From assembly GCA_002256425.1 (NCBI GenBank), contig NKIZ01000001.1, forward strand, positions 2,577,001 to 2,641,000: 64,000 bases of DNA, in the 5' to 3' direction. A program made the position numbers and the translations under genes. Numbering within the stretch: the first letter of the stretch is position 1; each line of letters starts with the position of its first letter. The notes below the pieces were generated by a model. It was not told the DNA's origin. It saw only the letters and a list, made by a program, of their open reading frames with translations, and did no database searches. Shown in pieces: positions 8,350-18,001 of the stretch. Source of the stretch: Alphaproteobacteria bacterium PA2 (GTDB lineage Bacteria; Pseudomonadota; Alphaproteobacteria; Caulobacterales; Caulobacteraceae).

Positions 8350-10249
8350 ACGCGTTTTTGTCAGCGGCGGCGCTGGCGTGATCGGACAGGAAATCGTTCC
8401 ACGCCTGCTCAAGCGCGGCGCAACAGTCCTCGTGGGAGACCTCAAGCCACGGCCCGCGGATTTCGGGCCGGAGGTCATCTATCGTCGCGGCGACCTGAAC
8501 GCCATGACCACCGCCGAGTTTGAGGCCTTCGCGCCGGACGTCTTCATCCACCTGGCGGCGACCTTCGAGCGGTCCACCGAGACTTACGGCTTCTGGGAAG
8601 AGAACTTCTCGCACAATGTGGGTCTGAGCCACCACCTCATGACCCTGGCCAAGGATGCACCCTCCCTGAAGCGGGTGGTCTTCGCCTCCAGCTATCTGAT
8701 CTATGATCCCGACCTCTACCAGTTCGACGCCGCCAGGGATCAGCCGACCCGGCTGAAAGAGACCGATCCCATACTGCCGCGCAATCTGACCGGCATGGCC
8801 AAGCTGGCTCACGAGATCGAGCTCCGCTACCTCGAGCCCTTCGTCGCCGACCGGTTCTCAACGGTCTGCGCCCGGATCTATCGGGGCTATGGACGAAATT
8901 CCCGGGACGTGATCTCCCGCTGGATCCGCGCCTTGCTGAAGGGCGAGCCCCTCACCGTTTTCCGGCCTGAGGGTCTGTTCGACTATATCTACGCTGCGGA
9001 CACCGCCGAGGGCCTGATCCGACTGTGCGAGACCGGGTCCCTGACGGGCATCATCAATCTGGGGTCAGGCCGGGCGCGGCGGGTCAGTGAAGTCATCGAA
9101 ATCCTGGCCGGTCACTTCCCCGACATGGCCTTCACGGTGGAAGAGTCCGACATTCCATTTGAGGCTTCCGAGGCTGACCTCTCCCTGCTCGATGAAGTGC
9201 TCGGTTGGCGACCGGTCCATGGCCTTGAAGAGGCCATTCCGGAGATGATCGCCTTTGAGCGCTCAAGGCTGGCCAAGCCACTTTCCGCGCCAGCCCAGCT
9301 CAAGGTCCTGCTGTCCAGCGCCTCCCGCAAGGTTCCCCTGCTCCGCGCTCTGGAAACGGCGGCCCAGGCTGTCGATCCGGAAGCCGAGGTCATCTGCGGC
9401 GACGCCAATGGCGAAGCCCTGACGGCACATATCAGCAAGGCCTTCTGGCAGATGCCCACCACGCGCCCCGAAAACCTCGACCTCCTGATCGAGGGATGCA
9501 GGTCGCGGGGGGTTCAGTTGGTTCTGCCGACCCGTGATGGCGAACTGATGTTCTGGGCGCAGAACGCCGGGGCCTTCCGCCAGGCCGGGATCGAGGTGCT
9601 GGTCTCCAGCCCGGTCGCCGTGAACACCTGCCTGGACAAGCTGGAATTCTCCCGGTTTGGCGGCCTGAACAACCTGCCGGTCATTCCGACCGTCCTGGAT
9701 CTGGAAGACCTTCCCGGCGATCGCTTTGTGGTGAAGGAACGCTTCGGCGCCGGTTCCCGCGGCGTCGCGATCAATGTTGACCGATCGGCGGCCAGGGCCC
9801 ACGCCCAACTTCTGGATCAACCCATCTTCCAGCCCTATGTGGCGGGTGGGGAAATCAGCGTCGACGCCTGGCTGGACAGGAAATGCAGGCTGAAAGGCCT
9901 GGTGCTCCGCCGCCGGGAGGTTGTGGTCAACGGAGAGTCCCAGGTGACCACCACCTTCCGCGACCCTGCCATTGAGGCCGAGGCCGGCCGGGTGCTGAAC
10001 GCCCTTGGCCTGTCAGGTCCTGTGGTCCTGCAGATCATGATCAGCCCGGATGGAAGGCCGCACATCATCGAGTGCAATGCCCGTTTCGGCGGCGCCTCGA
10101 CCACAGGCATAGCCGCAGGTCTGGACAGCCTTCGCTGGAGCCTGCTTGAAGCCCAGGGCGAAGACCTTGGGGTTCATCCCTTCCACCGCATAGCCGGCGA
10201 GGTCCGGCAGATCCGGGCCCCCGCCGACGTCTACGACCTGATCGCCTAG
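8339..10249 (+). CDS. NAD-dependent epimerase/dehydratase fused to ATP-grasp domain
   Basis: 636 aa, two domains. Residues 1 to about 300 are an extended-SDR sugar nucleotide epimerase/dehydratase (NAD motif GGAGVIG near 10-16; HLAATFE; ASSYLIYDP). The usual YxxxK pair is changed: K155 is present but the Tyr position holds Thr151 (TGMAK). Residues about 320-636 are an ATP-grasp ligase of the PylC/carbamoyl-phosphate-synthase-like type (VVKERFGAGSRGV, IIECNARFGGASTTG). The fusion suggests it ligates an amino acid or other acid to a sugar product. It overlaps the GNAT gene upstream and shares a CTAG stop with the convergent hydrolase. Substrates are unknown. Confidence 0.75.
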   Translation: MQGKRVFVSGGAGVIGQEIVPRLLKRGATVLVGDLKPRPADFGPEVIYRRGDLNAMTTAEFEAFAPDVFIHLAATFERSTETYGFWEENFSHNVGLSHHLMTLAKDAPSLKRVVFASSYLIYDPDLYQFDAARDQPTRLKETDPILPRNLTGMAKLAHEIELRYLEPFVADRFSTVCARIYRGYGRNSRDVISRWIRALLKGEPLTVFRPEGLFDYIYAADTAEGLIRLCETGSLTGIINLGSGRARRVSEVIEILAGHFPDMAFTVEESDIPFEASEADLSLLDEVLGWRPVHGLEEAIPEMIAFERSRLAKPLSAPAQLKVLLSSASRKVPLLRALETAAQAVDPEAEVICGDANGEALTAHISKAFWQMPTTRPENLDLLIEGCRSRGVQLVLPTRDGELMFWAQNAGAFRQAGIEVLVSSPVAVNTCLDKLEFSRFGGLNNLPVIPTVLDLEDLPGDRFVVKERFGAGSRGVAINVDRSAARAHAQLLDQPIFQPYVAGGEISVDAWLDRKCRLKGLVLRRREVVVNGESQVTTTFRDPAIEAEAGRVLNALGLSGPVVLQIMISPDGRPHIIECNARFGGASTTGIAAGLDSLRWSLLEAQGEDLGVHPFHRIAGEVRQIRAPADVYDLIA

Positions 10250-10983
10250 CCCAGATTACGCCGGAAGAGGGCCAGAACCCTCTCCCAGTGCCGCTCCGCC
10301 GAAGGCTTGTCATAGGCGGGTCTTTGCGGGAAGGCGAAGCCGTGATGAACGCCGGGATAGATCTCCACCTCGGCGTTGATCCTGTCGGCCTTGAGCGAGG
10401 CGTCCAGGGCGGCGATGGTCTCGGCCGGCGCCCAGACATCGATTTCGGCGCAGGCGAAGTAGAGTTCCCCCCTGGCCTTGCGGGCCATGACATGGGGGCT
10501 GTTCGGCTTGTCGGTGACCAGGAAGGTGCCATAGACCGAGGCCCCGGCGGCGACCTTGTCCGCATGACGCGCCGCGGCATTGACCACGAACTGACCGCTC
10601 ATGCAGTAGCCGACCAGTCCGACCTTGGCCGTCGACGCCGCGGGATCAGCTTCTGCAAAGGCCAGCAGGGCGTCGGTGTCCTCCATGACCATGTCGATCG
10701 TCAGGCCATTCATCAGCTCGAACATCTTCTTGCGGCTGCCATGCTCGGGATCGGGATTGATCGGCCCCAGCTCCATTTCACCTGCCCGGTAGTAGAGATT
10801 GGGCAGCATGACGTAATAGCCGCTGGTGGCGAACCGCCGGGCCATGTCGCGTAGTTCCTCCCGGATGGCCGGGGCGTCCATGTAGAAGATCACCAGGGGA
10901 TGGGGACCATCCCGGTCTGGGTGTACGATGAAGGTGGTGGTGGCGCCGGCCGTGGTCGGCACATCAAGTTGACGTTCAATCAT
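10246..10983 (-). CDS. dienelactone hydrolase family protein
   Basis: 245 aa alpha/beta hydrolase. The nucleophile is Cys127 in GYCMSG, as in dienelactone hydrolases, with an acidic residue in CAEIDVWAP and the His in HHGFAF. It probably opens a lactone or thioester in a degradative pathway. It is the second gene after an SDR on the same strand, 10 bases downstream, with ribosome site GAGG. Its stop codon overlaps the opposing ATP-grasp gene in a shared CTAG. Confidence 0.85.
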   Translation of the reverse strand: MIERQLDVPTTAGATTTFIVHPDRDGPHPLVIFYMDAPAIREELRDMARRFATSGYYVMLPNLYYRAGEMELGPINPDPEHGSRKKMFELMNGLTIDMVMEDTDALLAFAEADPAASTAKVGLVGYCMSGQFVVNAAARHADKVAAGASVYGTFLVTDKPNSPHVMARKARGELYFACAEIDVWAPAETIAALDASLKADRINAEVEIYPGVHHGFAFPQRPAYDKPSAERHWERVLALFRRNLG

Positions 10984-10993
10984 CGGATTTACC

Positions 10994-11764
10994 TCAGAAG
11001 TTGACGCGGGCGCTGATGGCGCCGTCGACGACCATGTTGATGCCGGTTGTGAAGGCTGACCGGGGGCTGGACAGGAAGACCGCTGCGGCGGCGATTTCCT
11101 CCGGGGTCGCCATACGGCCTGTAGGATTGCGCTTGAGGGTCTGCTCGAAGAAGGCCGGCATGCCCGCCTTCACCCGTCCCCAGACGCCATCCTCGAAGAA
11201 GACCGTGCCGGGCGAGATCACATTGCAGCGCACGTGCTTGGACGCATTCGCCTTGGCGACGCCCTTGGCGAAGTGGATCTGGGCCGCCTTGATGGCGCCA
11301 TAGGCCGAAGGATTTGCGGCCTCCGCCGCCGAGATCGAGGAAATGATGATCAGGGCCGCATCGCCCTTTTCGGCGCCGGCCTTTTCCAGGAAGGGCCTGG
11401 CGGCCTCCAGGACATTGACCGCCCCCAGCATGTCGATCTCGAACATGGCCCGCCAGTCGGCTTCCTTCGAGCCCTGGACCAGGGCGCTGGCGTTGGAGAC
11501 CACGATGTCGACACCCCCCAGGGCTTCGCCTGATGCCTTGATGAAGGCCTGCAGGGCCGCGCCGTCGGCAATGTCCACCACCTGACCGAAGGCGGAAACG
11601 CCCTTGTCCTTCAGGGCTGCGACCGCGGCTTCGACCTCGTCGGCCTTGCGGGCGCAGATGGCGACATTGGCGCCTTCGTCGGCGAACAGGTCGGCAATGG
11701 CCCGACCTATGCCCCGGGTGGCGCCCGTGACGATTGCTGTCTTGCCTTTCAGACCGAGGTCCAT
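10994..11764 (-). CDS. short-chain dehydrogenase/reductase
   Basis: 256 aa from the ATG at 11764. A longer upstream reading is Pro/Arg-rich and not credible. Classical SDR features are cofactor motif TGATRGIG (13-20), NASA (91-94), and catalytic Ser142/143, Tyr155 and Lys159 (YGAIK). It oxidises or reduces an alcohol/ketone with NAD(P). It is first in an operon with the dienelactone hydrolase and divergent from glcD, with 104 bases between the two starts. Confidence 0.85.
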   Translation of the reverse strand: MDLGLKGKTAIVTGATRGIGRAIADLFADEGANVAICARKADEVEAAVAALKDKGVSAFGQVVDIADGAALQAFIKASGEALGGVDIVVSNASALVQGSKEADWRAMFEIDMLGAVNVLEAARPFLEKAGAEKGDAALIIISSISAAEAANPSAYGAIKAAQIHFAKGVAKANASKHVRCNVISPGTVFFEDGVWGRVKAGMPAFFEQTLKRNPTGRMATPEEIAAAAVFLSSPRSAFTTGINMVVDGAISARVNF

Positions 11765-11832
11765 CTTCGTCTCCCTGGAATTTGCAATTTCCTCCTTGTA
11801 GCCGAAGGCGCGGTTGAGGCTAAAGGATTGAT

Positions 11833-11851
11833 CGCGAGATTTTCCCTCGCG
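11833..11851. promoter_or_regulatory. inverted repeat between SDR and glcD
   Basis: CGCGAG and CTCGCG separated by 7 bases, 17 bases before the glcD ATG in a divergent promoter region. It may be an operator or a 5' leader hairpin. Confidence 0.3.
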
Positions 11852-11868
11852 GCCGGGATAGGGCGCCC

Positions 11869-13368
11869 ATGCTTGATACCTTTGATGAACAGGTGGACGG
11901 ACCGTTTGGCCAGGTCGGAACCGGCCTGCTGCGCCGGACCCTGGAGCCCCTGTTGCCGGCTGGCGGGCTGGTGACATCGGTGGAGGGCATGAAACCCTAT
12001 GAGACCGACGGTCTGGCGGCCTATCGCAGCATGCCCGGCGCTGTCGCCCTGCCCGAGACCGTGCCCCAGGTCCAGGCGGTTCTGAAGGCCTGCTCGGCCC
12101 TGGGGGTTCCCGTGGTGGCACGGGGCGCAGGCACCGGCCTGTCCGGCGGCGCCCTTCCCTTCCCCGGCTGTGTTCTGCTCAGTCTGTCCAAGTTCAACAG
12201 GATCCTGGAGATAGACGCCCAGGCGCGGACAGCCCGGGTCCAGCCTGGCGTCCGCAATCTGGCGATATCCGAGGCTGTCGCCCATCTGGGCCTGTTCTAT
12301 GCGCCGGATCCGTCTTCCCAGCTGGCCTGCTCCATCGGCGGCAATGTGGCCGAGAACGCCGGCGGGGTGCATTGCCTGAAGTACGGCCTGACCGTCCACA
12401 ACATCCTCCAGCTGGAGGTTGTGACGATTGACGGCGATCTCGTGCATCTGGGCTCGGAGGCCCTGGATGCCCCGGGCTATGACCTGATGGCCCTGATGAC
12501 CGGCTCGGAGGGCCTGCTGGGGGTTGTGACCGAGGTCCTGGTCAAGCTGACCCCCTTGCCCGAGGTCGCAAAGGTGATCCTGGCCAGCTTTGATGATGTC
12601 GAGGTCGCGGCTGGCGCCGTGGCCGCGATCATGGCGGCAGGGATCGTGCCGGCCGGTCTGGAAATGATGGACGGCCCGGCCCTTCGCGCCGCCGAGGACT
12701 TCGCCCAGGCCGGTTATCCCAAGAACGCAGCAGCCATTCTGCTCTGCGAACTGGATGGCGAGGAAGCCGATGTCGCCGAAGAGATCGAAAGGGTCTCGGC
12801 CCTGCTTTCAGGCGCCGGCGCCTTTGAGGTTCGGGTCGCCCGGGACGAGGCCGAGCGCAAGCGGTTCTGGGCCGGCCGAAAGGGCGCCTTTCCGGCCATG
12901 GGGCGGCTGGCCAATGACTATTACTGCATAGACGGCACCATTCCCCGGAGGGCCCTGCCGAGGGTGCTGACAGAGATTACCCGGCTGGCCGAGGCCCACG
13001 GCCTGGGCGTGGCCAACGTCTTTCATGCCGGAGACGGCAATCTCCACCCCTTGATCCTCTACAATTCCGAGATTGAGGGAGATTCCGAACGGGCTGAAGC
13101 CCTGGGCTTCGCCATTCTGGAACTCTGCGTGGAGGTGGGCGGCACCATTACCGGCGAGCACGGGGTTGGCCGCGAGAAGATCAACCAGATGTGTGTCCAG
13201 TTCACCCAGGGCGAAAACGACGCCTTCCACGCCCTCAAGGCCGCCTGGGATCCCAAGGGCCTGCTCAATCCCGGCAAGACCATTCCGACCCTGGCCCGCT
13301 GTGCTGAATACGGCGCCCTTCACGTGCACAAGGGCGTCCTGCCCCACCCGCATCTGGAGCGGTTCTAG
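11869..13368 (+). CDS. glcD: glycolate oxidase FAD subunit GlcD
   Basis: 499 aa. Catalytic FAD-linked subunit that oxidises glycolate (or D-lactate) to glyoxylate. The PCMH FAD fold shows VVARGAGTGLSGGA and CSIGGNVAENAGGVHCLKYGLT. The C-terminal FAD-oxidase domain shows NVFHAGDGNLHPLI and GTITGEHGVGREK. The length matches E. coli GlcD. It is the first gene of glcDEF. The next gene begins immediately after its stop. Confidence 0.92.
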   Translation: MLDTFDEQVDGPFGQVGTGLLRRTLEPLLPAGGLVTSVEGMKPYETDGLAAYRSMPGAVALPETVPQVQAVLKACSALGVPVVARGAGTGLSGGALPFPGCVLLSLSKFNRILEIDAQARTARVQPGVRNLAISEAVAHLGLFYAPDPSSQLACSIGGNVAENAGGVHCLKYGLTVHNILQLEVVTIDGDLVHLGSEALDAPGYDLMALMTGSEGLLGVVTEVLVKLTPLPEVAKVILASFDDVEVAAGAVAAIMAAGIVPAGLEMMDGPALRAAEDFAQAGYPKNAAAILLCELDGEEADVAEEIERVSALLSGAGAFEVRVARDEAERKRFWAGRKGAFPAMGRLANDYYCIDGTIPRRALPRVLTEITRLAEAHGLGVANVFHAGDGNLHPLILYNSEIEGDSERAEALGFAILELCVEVGGTITGEHGVGREKINQMCVQFTQGENDAFHALKAAWDPKGLLNPGKTIPTLARCAEYGALHVHKGVLPHPHLERF

Positions 13369-14409
13369 GTGGATCAATCCCGCGCCCTTACAGAAGCGGT
13401 CCAGTCGGCGGCGGCGACACACCGCCCCCTGAGACTGGTCGGTGGCGGAACCCACGCCTTCTATGGCCGGCCGGTGGAAGGCAAGACCCTTTCCATAGCC
13501 GGGCACAAGGGGATCATCGACTATGACCCCAGCGAACTGGTGATCACCGCCCGAGCGGGCACGCCCCTGGCGGAGATCGAGGCGGCGCTGGCCGAGAACC
13601 AGCAGATGCTGGCTTTTGAGCCCCCGAAATTCGGCCCCTCCGCCACCCTCGGCGGCGCTGTCGCGACCGGCCTGTCAGGCCCCAGACGGCCTTTCGCCGG
13701 CGCCCTGCGGGATTTCGTATTGGGCGCCCGCATACTCGATGGCCAAGGTCAGTCCCTGCACTTTGGCGGCACGGTGTTCAAGAATGTGGCGGGGTTTGAC
13801 GCCTTCCGCCTGATGGCCGGAGCCCAGGGCGGGCTGGGCCTGATCCTGGATGTCTCGCTCAGGGTCACCCCGCGACCGAGGCAGGAACGGGCCCTGGCCT
13901 TCGACCTGGCCTCCGAGACAGCCCGGCTGAAGGTCATCGACCTCATGCGCCGCCCCCTGCCTCTGTCGGGGGCATTTCACGATGGCGAGCGCCTTCACCT
14001 GCGCCTGTCCGGCGGTGAAGCGGCGGTTGCCGGAACAGCCCGGGAGCTCGGCGGCGAGAATGAGCCCCTCAGCCTCTGGACCGATATCGCCAACCTGACC
14101 CATCCGGCCCTTGCGGGGGACCAGAGGCTTTGGCGCATCGCCATTGGTCAGACCCGGACTGCGCCTGCGGACTGGGGTCCGGTCTGGGACTGGGCTGGCG
14201 GCGTTCGCTGGGTGAAACAGGACGCTGAGGCGCCAGACCTCTGGGAGGCCGCCGCGTCCCTGGGCGGACACGCCACCCTGTTCCGGGGCGCCCGCGACGA
14301 GGTTTTCCAGCCCCTGGCGCCTGCCGTTTTCCGCCTGCATGAGCGCCTGAAAGCCGCCATGGACCCCTACGGGATCTTCAATCCCGGCCGCCTCTACGAA
14401 GGGCTCTGA
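13369..14409 (+). CDS. glcE: glycolate oxidase FAD-binding subunit GlcE
   Basis: 346 aa, GTG start directly after the glcD stop. Second FAD-binding subunit of glycolate oxidase. It has a PCMH-type core ([62 protein letters not shown]) and ends with [10 protein letters not shown] as GlcE proteins do. It lacks the full C-terminal catalytic domain of GlcD, as expected. The glcF start follows within two bases. Confidence 0.9.
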   Translation: MDQSRALTEAVQSAAATHRPLRLVGGGTHAFYGRPVEGKTLSIAGHKGIIDYDPSELVITARAGTPLAEIEAALAENQQMLAFEPPKFGPSATLGGAVATGLSGPRRPFAGALRDFVLGARILDGQGQSLHFGGTVFKNVAGFDAFRLMAGAQGGLGLILDVSLRVTPRPRQERALAFDLASETARLKVIDLMRRPLPLSGAFHDGERLHLRLSGGEAAVAGTARELGGENEPLSLWTDIANLTHPALAGDQRLWRIAIGQTRTAPADWGPVWDWAGGVRWVKQDAEAPDLWEAAASLGGHATLFRGARDEVFQPLAPAVFRLHERLKAAMDPYGIFNPGRLYEGL

Positions 14410-14410
14410 C

Positions 14411-15634
14411 ATGCGCACCGCCATAGAAGGCCCCCTGGCCGACACCGAAGCTGGCGCCGTCGCCGCCAAGGCCCTGCGCGCCTGCGTCCATTGCGGCATG
14501 TGCAACGCCACCTGCCCTACCTATCAGCTGGCCGGGGACGAGCTGGAGGGCCCCAGGGGGCGCATCTATCTGATGAAGCAGGCCCTGGAAGGCGCCAAAC
14601 CGACCCGCCTGACCCTTGACCATCTTGACTCCTGCCTGACCTGCCGGGCCTGCGAGACCACCTGCCCCTCAGGGGTCGAATACCACCGCCTGCTGGATAT
14701 CGGACGCGAGGCTGTCGCCCAGGCCGTGCCCCGCCCGTGGACGGAGAAGCTCTTGCGGGAAGGCCTGCGTCGCCTGACGATTTCCCCGCGCCTGTTCTCA
14801 AGCCTGCTGGCCCTGGGGCGGATGTTGCGACCAATCCTGCCTGCGGCCCTCAAGGACAAGCTGTCTCCCCGGGTGGAGGTGGGCGAGCGACCCGCCAGAT
14901 TGCACTCCAGGACCATGCTTATGCTGGAAGGCTGCGTACAGTCGGCGGCGGCGGCCCATTTCAACGCCGCAACGGCCCGGGTCTTTGACCAGCTGGGGAT
15001 CACCCTTGTGGAAGCTCCGAAGGCCCGCTGCTGCGGGTCTGTCAGTTTTCATCTGGATGCTGCAGAGGCGGCCCGGGCCCAGGCCCGCGCCAATCTTGAC
15101 GCCTGGGCGGCCCTGATCGATGGAGGGGCTGAAGCCCTGATCGTCAATTCCAGCGGATGCGCCGCCTTCATCAAGGACTATCCGGACCTGTTCCGGGACG
15201 ATGCCGTCTACCTGCCTCTCGCCCGCCGCATCGCCAGCATGATGCGGGACCCGATCGAGGTACTTGAGTCCGCAGACATGTCCCTGGCGCGTAGTCCGGT
15301 GGCGCCGAGGATTGCCGTGCATGAGCCCTGCACCCTCCAGCATGGCCTGAAGCTGACGGGGAGAATAGCGAGTCTTCTCAGCCGCCTGGGCTATGAACCT
15401 CAACCGGTGGCGGACAATCATCTGTGCTGCGGATCAGCCGGCGCCTATTCGATCCTGCATCCGGAAACTGCCAACACCCTGAAGGCCAACAAGCTGAAGG
15501 CCCTCAATGCGTCACAGCCTGCAGCAGTCTACACCGCCAATATCGGCTGCTGGATGCATCTGGCGACCGGCGACGGCGCGCCGGTGCGTCACTGGATGGA
15601 AGCGGTCGAAGCGGTTCTCAGCGACCGTCCATGA
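14411..15634 (+). CDS. glcF: glycolate oxidase iron-sulfur subunit GlcF
   Basis: 407 aa. It passes electrons from GlcDE to the membrane quinone pool. Two 4Fe-4S motifs are visible ([12 protein letters not shown] near residue 26 and [12 protein letters not shown] near residue 75). Two cysteine-rich CCG domains follow (CCGSVSFH and CCGSAGAYS). The 3' end overlaps the convergent ornithine cyclodeaminase-like gene by 17 bases. Confidence 0.92.
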   Translation: MRTAIEGPLADTEAGAVAAKALRACVHCGMCNATCPTYQLAGDELEGPRGRIYLMKQALEGAKPTRLTLDHLDSCLTCRACETTCPSGVEYHRLLDIGREAVAQAVPRPWTEKLLREGLRRLTISPRLFSSLLALGRMLRPILPAALKDKLSPRVEVGERPARLHSRTMLMLEGCVQSAAAAHFNAATARVFDQLGITLVEAPKARCCGSVSFHLDAAEAARAQARANLDAWAALIDGGAEALIVNSSGCAAFIKDYPDLFRDDAVYLPLARRIASMMRDPIEVLESADMSLARSPVAPRIAVHEPCTLQHGLKLTGRIASLLSRLGYEPQPVADNHLCCGSAGAYSILHPETANTLKANKLKALNASQPAAVYTANIGCWMHLATGDGAPVRHWMEAVEAVLSDRP

Positions 15635-16559
15635 GGGCCTGAACGCTGGCCAGGTCCTGAACAATGTGGCCGAGGGACTTGTAGGCGGTGATCTGGTCGG
15701 CCGATTGCCGCCCTTCCAGGGCCCCGTTCAACACCTGCCCGATCTCACCGACCACATGGTCGTCTCCCACAAGGCCAGCCCCCTTGGCGACCAGGAACTC
15801 CGCCCCCTGGGCCAGCGCGCCCTCGCGGCTGTCGGCGATGAACCGGCTGGCGACAACCAGATCGCTGTCGACTTCCACCGGCCCGGCCCGGCTTGAGCCC
15901 ACCAGATTGATGTGTGTCCCTGGCTGGACCCAGCGCCCAAGCAGGATCGGCGTTTCGGCCCCGGAGACGGTGCAGATGATGTCTGCTTTCGCGGCCGCAG
16001 CTTCTACTTCGGCCACGGGCAGGACTTTGAGCCCGGTTTCCTGAGCCATCCGGCCAGCGAAGCTTTCAGATCTTTCCGCTGATCGTCCCCATACCTGCAC
16101 CGAAGTCAGCTTCCGAACCTTTGACACGGCGCGGATGTGGGTTGCGGCCTGTTCGCCATAGCCCAGGATCAGCAGTCGCGACGCCTCTGGCCGGGCAAGG
16201 ACGTCCGTCGCCACGGCGCTGGCGGCGGCGGTCCGGATGGCGGTCACCTCGCCGGCATGGGCCAGGCAGACAGGAGCTCCAGTGTCGGGATCGAACAGCA
16301 GGACAAAGCCCTGGTGGGATTGGATCCCCCTGGCGAAATTCTCGGGATAAACGCTGATCAGCTTGGCGCCGAATGCCCTGCCCTCGCCCAGGGCGCCCGG
16401 CATGATCCCGAAGGCGCGGTCGCCGCCCAGGGGCAGGATCGAGCGCAGGTGCTGGCGGGTCACGCCCGCAGAGAAATCCTTCATGGCCTGACGCACGACC
16501 TCAATGGCCAGGTCATAGGTCAGGCGCTGCGCCACCTCCTCACGATCCAGGAAAATCAT
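15618..16559 (-). CDS. ornithine cyclodeaminase/mu-crystallin family protein
   Basis: 313 aa from the ATG at 16559, which has GGAGGA upstream. Family members use NAD(P) to deaminate ornithine or reduce cyclic imino acids. Visible markers are the substrate region (GIMPGALGEGRAFGAKLISVYP), TAIRTAAASA, the nucleotide-binding LLILGYGEQAATH and HINLVGSSRAG. The specific substrate is uncertain because the family is broad. It overlaps glcF at its 3' end and is divergent from an acyl-CoA dehydrogenase. Confidence 0.82.
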   Translation of the reverse strand: MIFLDREEVAQRLTYDLAIEVVRQAMKDFSAGVTRQHLRSILPLGGDRAFGIMPGALGEGRAFGAKLISVYPENFARGIQSHQGFVLLFDPDTGAPVCLAHAGEVTAIRTAAASAVATDVLARPEASRLLILGYGEQAATHIRAVSKVRKLTSVQVWGRSAERSESFAGRMAQETGLKVLPVAEVEAAAAKADIICTVSGAETPILLGRWVQPGTHINLVGSSRAGPVEVDSDLVVASRFIADSREGALAQGAEFLVAKGAGLVGDDHVVGEIGQVLNGALEGRQSADQITAYKSLGHIVQDLASVQALMDGR

Positions 16560-16650
16560 CCCGTCCTCCGCGTTGACACAAGCCGCGCCCGGTTCTCTTC
16601 TAAGCCCAAAGACCGGCGCAGAAACAGGCCGGACCCGCGGAGGACTGACC

Positions 16651-17856
16651 ATGGCTGATTTCGGCGCAACTGAACTCGAGGCATTCCGGGCGGAAGCAAG
16701 GTCCTGGCTGGCCGCCAACTTCCCGCCTTCCCTGAAGGACCGGGGCGATATCGCGGCGTCCGAGGCGCCGGTTCCGGTCGAGGGCGACTACAAGATCTGG
16801 AAAGAGGCCATGGGCGCCAAGGGTTGGGGCACGCCCACCTGGCCCAGGGCCTATTGTGGCGGCGGCCTGACCCCTGCCGAGACGCGGGTTCTGCAAGCGG
16901 AAATGCGGGCCATCGGCGCCTGGAACCCCATTGGCGGCATGGGGGTCATGATGTTCGGTCCCACCCTGCTGGAATATGGCAATGAAGAGCAGAAGCAGAG
17001 GCACATCCCCCCGATCGTCCGGGGCGAGAAGCGCTGGTGCCAGGGATATTCCGAGCCGGGCGCCGGCTCCGATCTGGCTAGCCTGCAGACCAAGGCCGAG
17101 GACAAGGGCGACCACTTCCTGGTCAATGGTCAGAAGATCTGGACCTCCGGCGCCCAGTACGCCGACTGGTGTTTCTGCCTGACCCGGACAGATCCGACCA
17201 AGAAGCATGAGGGTATCAGCTTCCTGCTGATCGACATGCGCACCCCGGGGGTCGAGACCCGGCCCATCCTGCTGATTTCCGGCAGCTCGCCCTTCTGCGA
17301 GACCTTCTTCACCGATGTGAAGGTGCCCAAGGAAAACCTGGTCGGCCCCCTGAATGGCGGTTGGACCGTCGGCAAGCGCCTGCTTCAGCATGAGCGCAAT
17401 GGCCTGTCCGGCGGCGGCGACGGCCGGCCCCGTTTCGACCCTGCCGATCTGCGGAATGCTGCCAAAAACTACATCGGCCTCGATGAGGACAACCGTCTGG
17501 CCGACCCTGACTTCCGGACCCGCCTGGTCCAGCACGACATGGACGCCAGGGCCTTCGCCCTGACCCTGCAGCGGGTGGCCGCCGAGGCCCGCAGCGGCAA
17601 TGGCCCGACCGCGGCCACCTCGATCATGAAGAACGCCAATTCAAAGATCGCCACGGACCACTGCGAAATGATGGTCGAAGCCATGGGCAATCGCGGCCTG
17701 GGCTGGGAAGGCGACTACACCCCGGAAGAACGGGAGGCCCAGCGCATCTGGCTGAGGATCAAGTCCTCGACCATCGCCGGCGGATCGTCGGAAGTTCAGA
17801 ACAACATCATTTCCAAGCGCATTCTGGGCCTGCCGGACACGACCGGCAAAATGTAG
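16651..17856 (+). CDS. acyl-CoA dehydrogenase
   Basis: 401 aa, start with GGAGGA upstream. FAD enzyme that forms the 2,3-double bond of an acyl-CoA or related thioester. Motifs are GYSEPGAGSDLASLQT (FAD/substrate region), GQKIWTSGAQYADW and the C-terminal AGGSSEVQNNIISKRILGLP. The general length and NGGW/LLQHER segment fit the FadE17/steroid- or terpene-type dehydrogenases as well as fatty acyl enzymes, so the substrate is open. It is monocistronic by spacing. Confidence 0.85.
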   Translation: MADFGATELEAFRAEARSWLAANFPPSLKDRGDIAASEAPVPVEGDYKIWKEAMGAKGWGTPTWPRAYCGGGLTPAETRVLQAEMRAIGAWNPIGGMGVMMFGPTLLEYGNEEQKQRHIPPIVRGEKRWCQGYSEPGAGSDLASLQTKAEDKGDHFLVNGQKIWTSGAQYADWCFCLTRTDPTKKHEGISFLLIDMRTPGVETRPILLISGSSPFCETFFTDVKVPKENLVGPLNGGWTVGKRLLQHERNGLSGGGDGRPRFDPADLRNAAKNYIGLDEDNRLADPDFRTRLVQHDMDARAFALTLQRVAAEARSGNGPTAATSIMKNANSKIATDHCEMMVEAMGNRGLGWEGDYTPEEREAQRIWLRIKSSTIAGGSSEVQNNIISKRILGLPDTTGKM

Positions 17857-17867
17857 CGTCAAATTAG

Positions 17868-17901
17868 GCCTTCCGGAGCCGAAGGCGGGGTTTCTGCTTT
17901 C
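17868..17901 (+). terminator. weak terminator candidate after acyl-CoA dehydrogenase
   Basis: A GCCTTC/GAAGGC stem with a 7-base loop followed by a discontinuous T-rich run. It is placed right for termination, but the tail is poor. Confidence 0.4.
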
Positions 17902-17969
17902 TTAAGCCCGCCCCCGAGTGATATCGAGCCATTCCTGCCCTCGATGGGGCGCGGATGGTGTTTGATTTT

Positions 17970-17986
17970 CTCGTCCGGGTGACGAG
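17970..17986 (+). promoter_or_regulatory. leader hairpin before RTX gene
   Basis: CTCGTC-CGGGT-GACGAG forms a 6-bp stem ending 4 bases before the AGGAG ribosome site of the RTX gene. It may stabilise the mRNA or tune translation. This is inferred from position only. Confidence 0.35.
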
Positions 17987-18001
17987 ATTCAGGAGCGTAA
18001 A

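Noticed and set aside
10994..12121. 375-aa extended SDR
   Set aside because: Extension is Pro/Arg-rich and overlaps glcD; the SDR fold starts at 11764.
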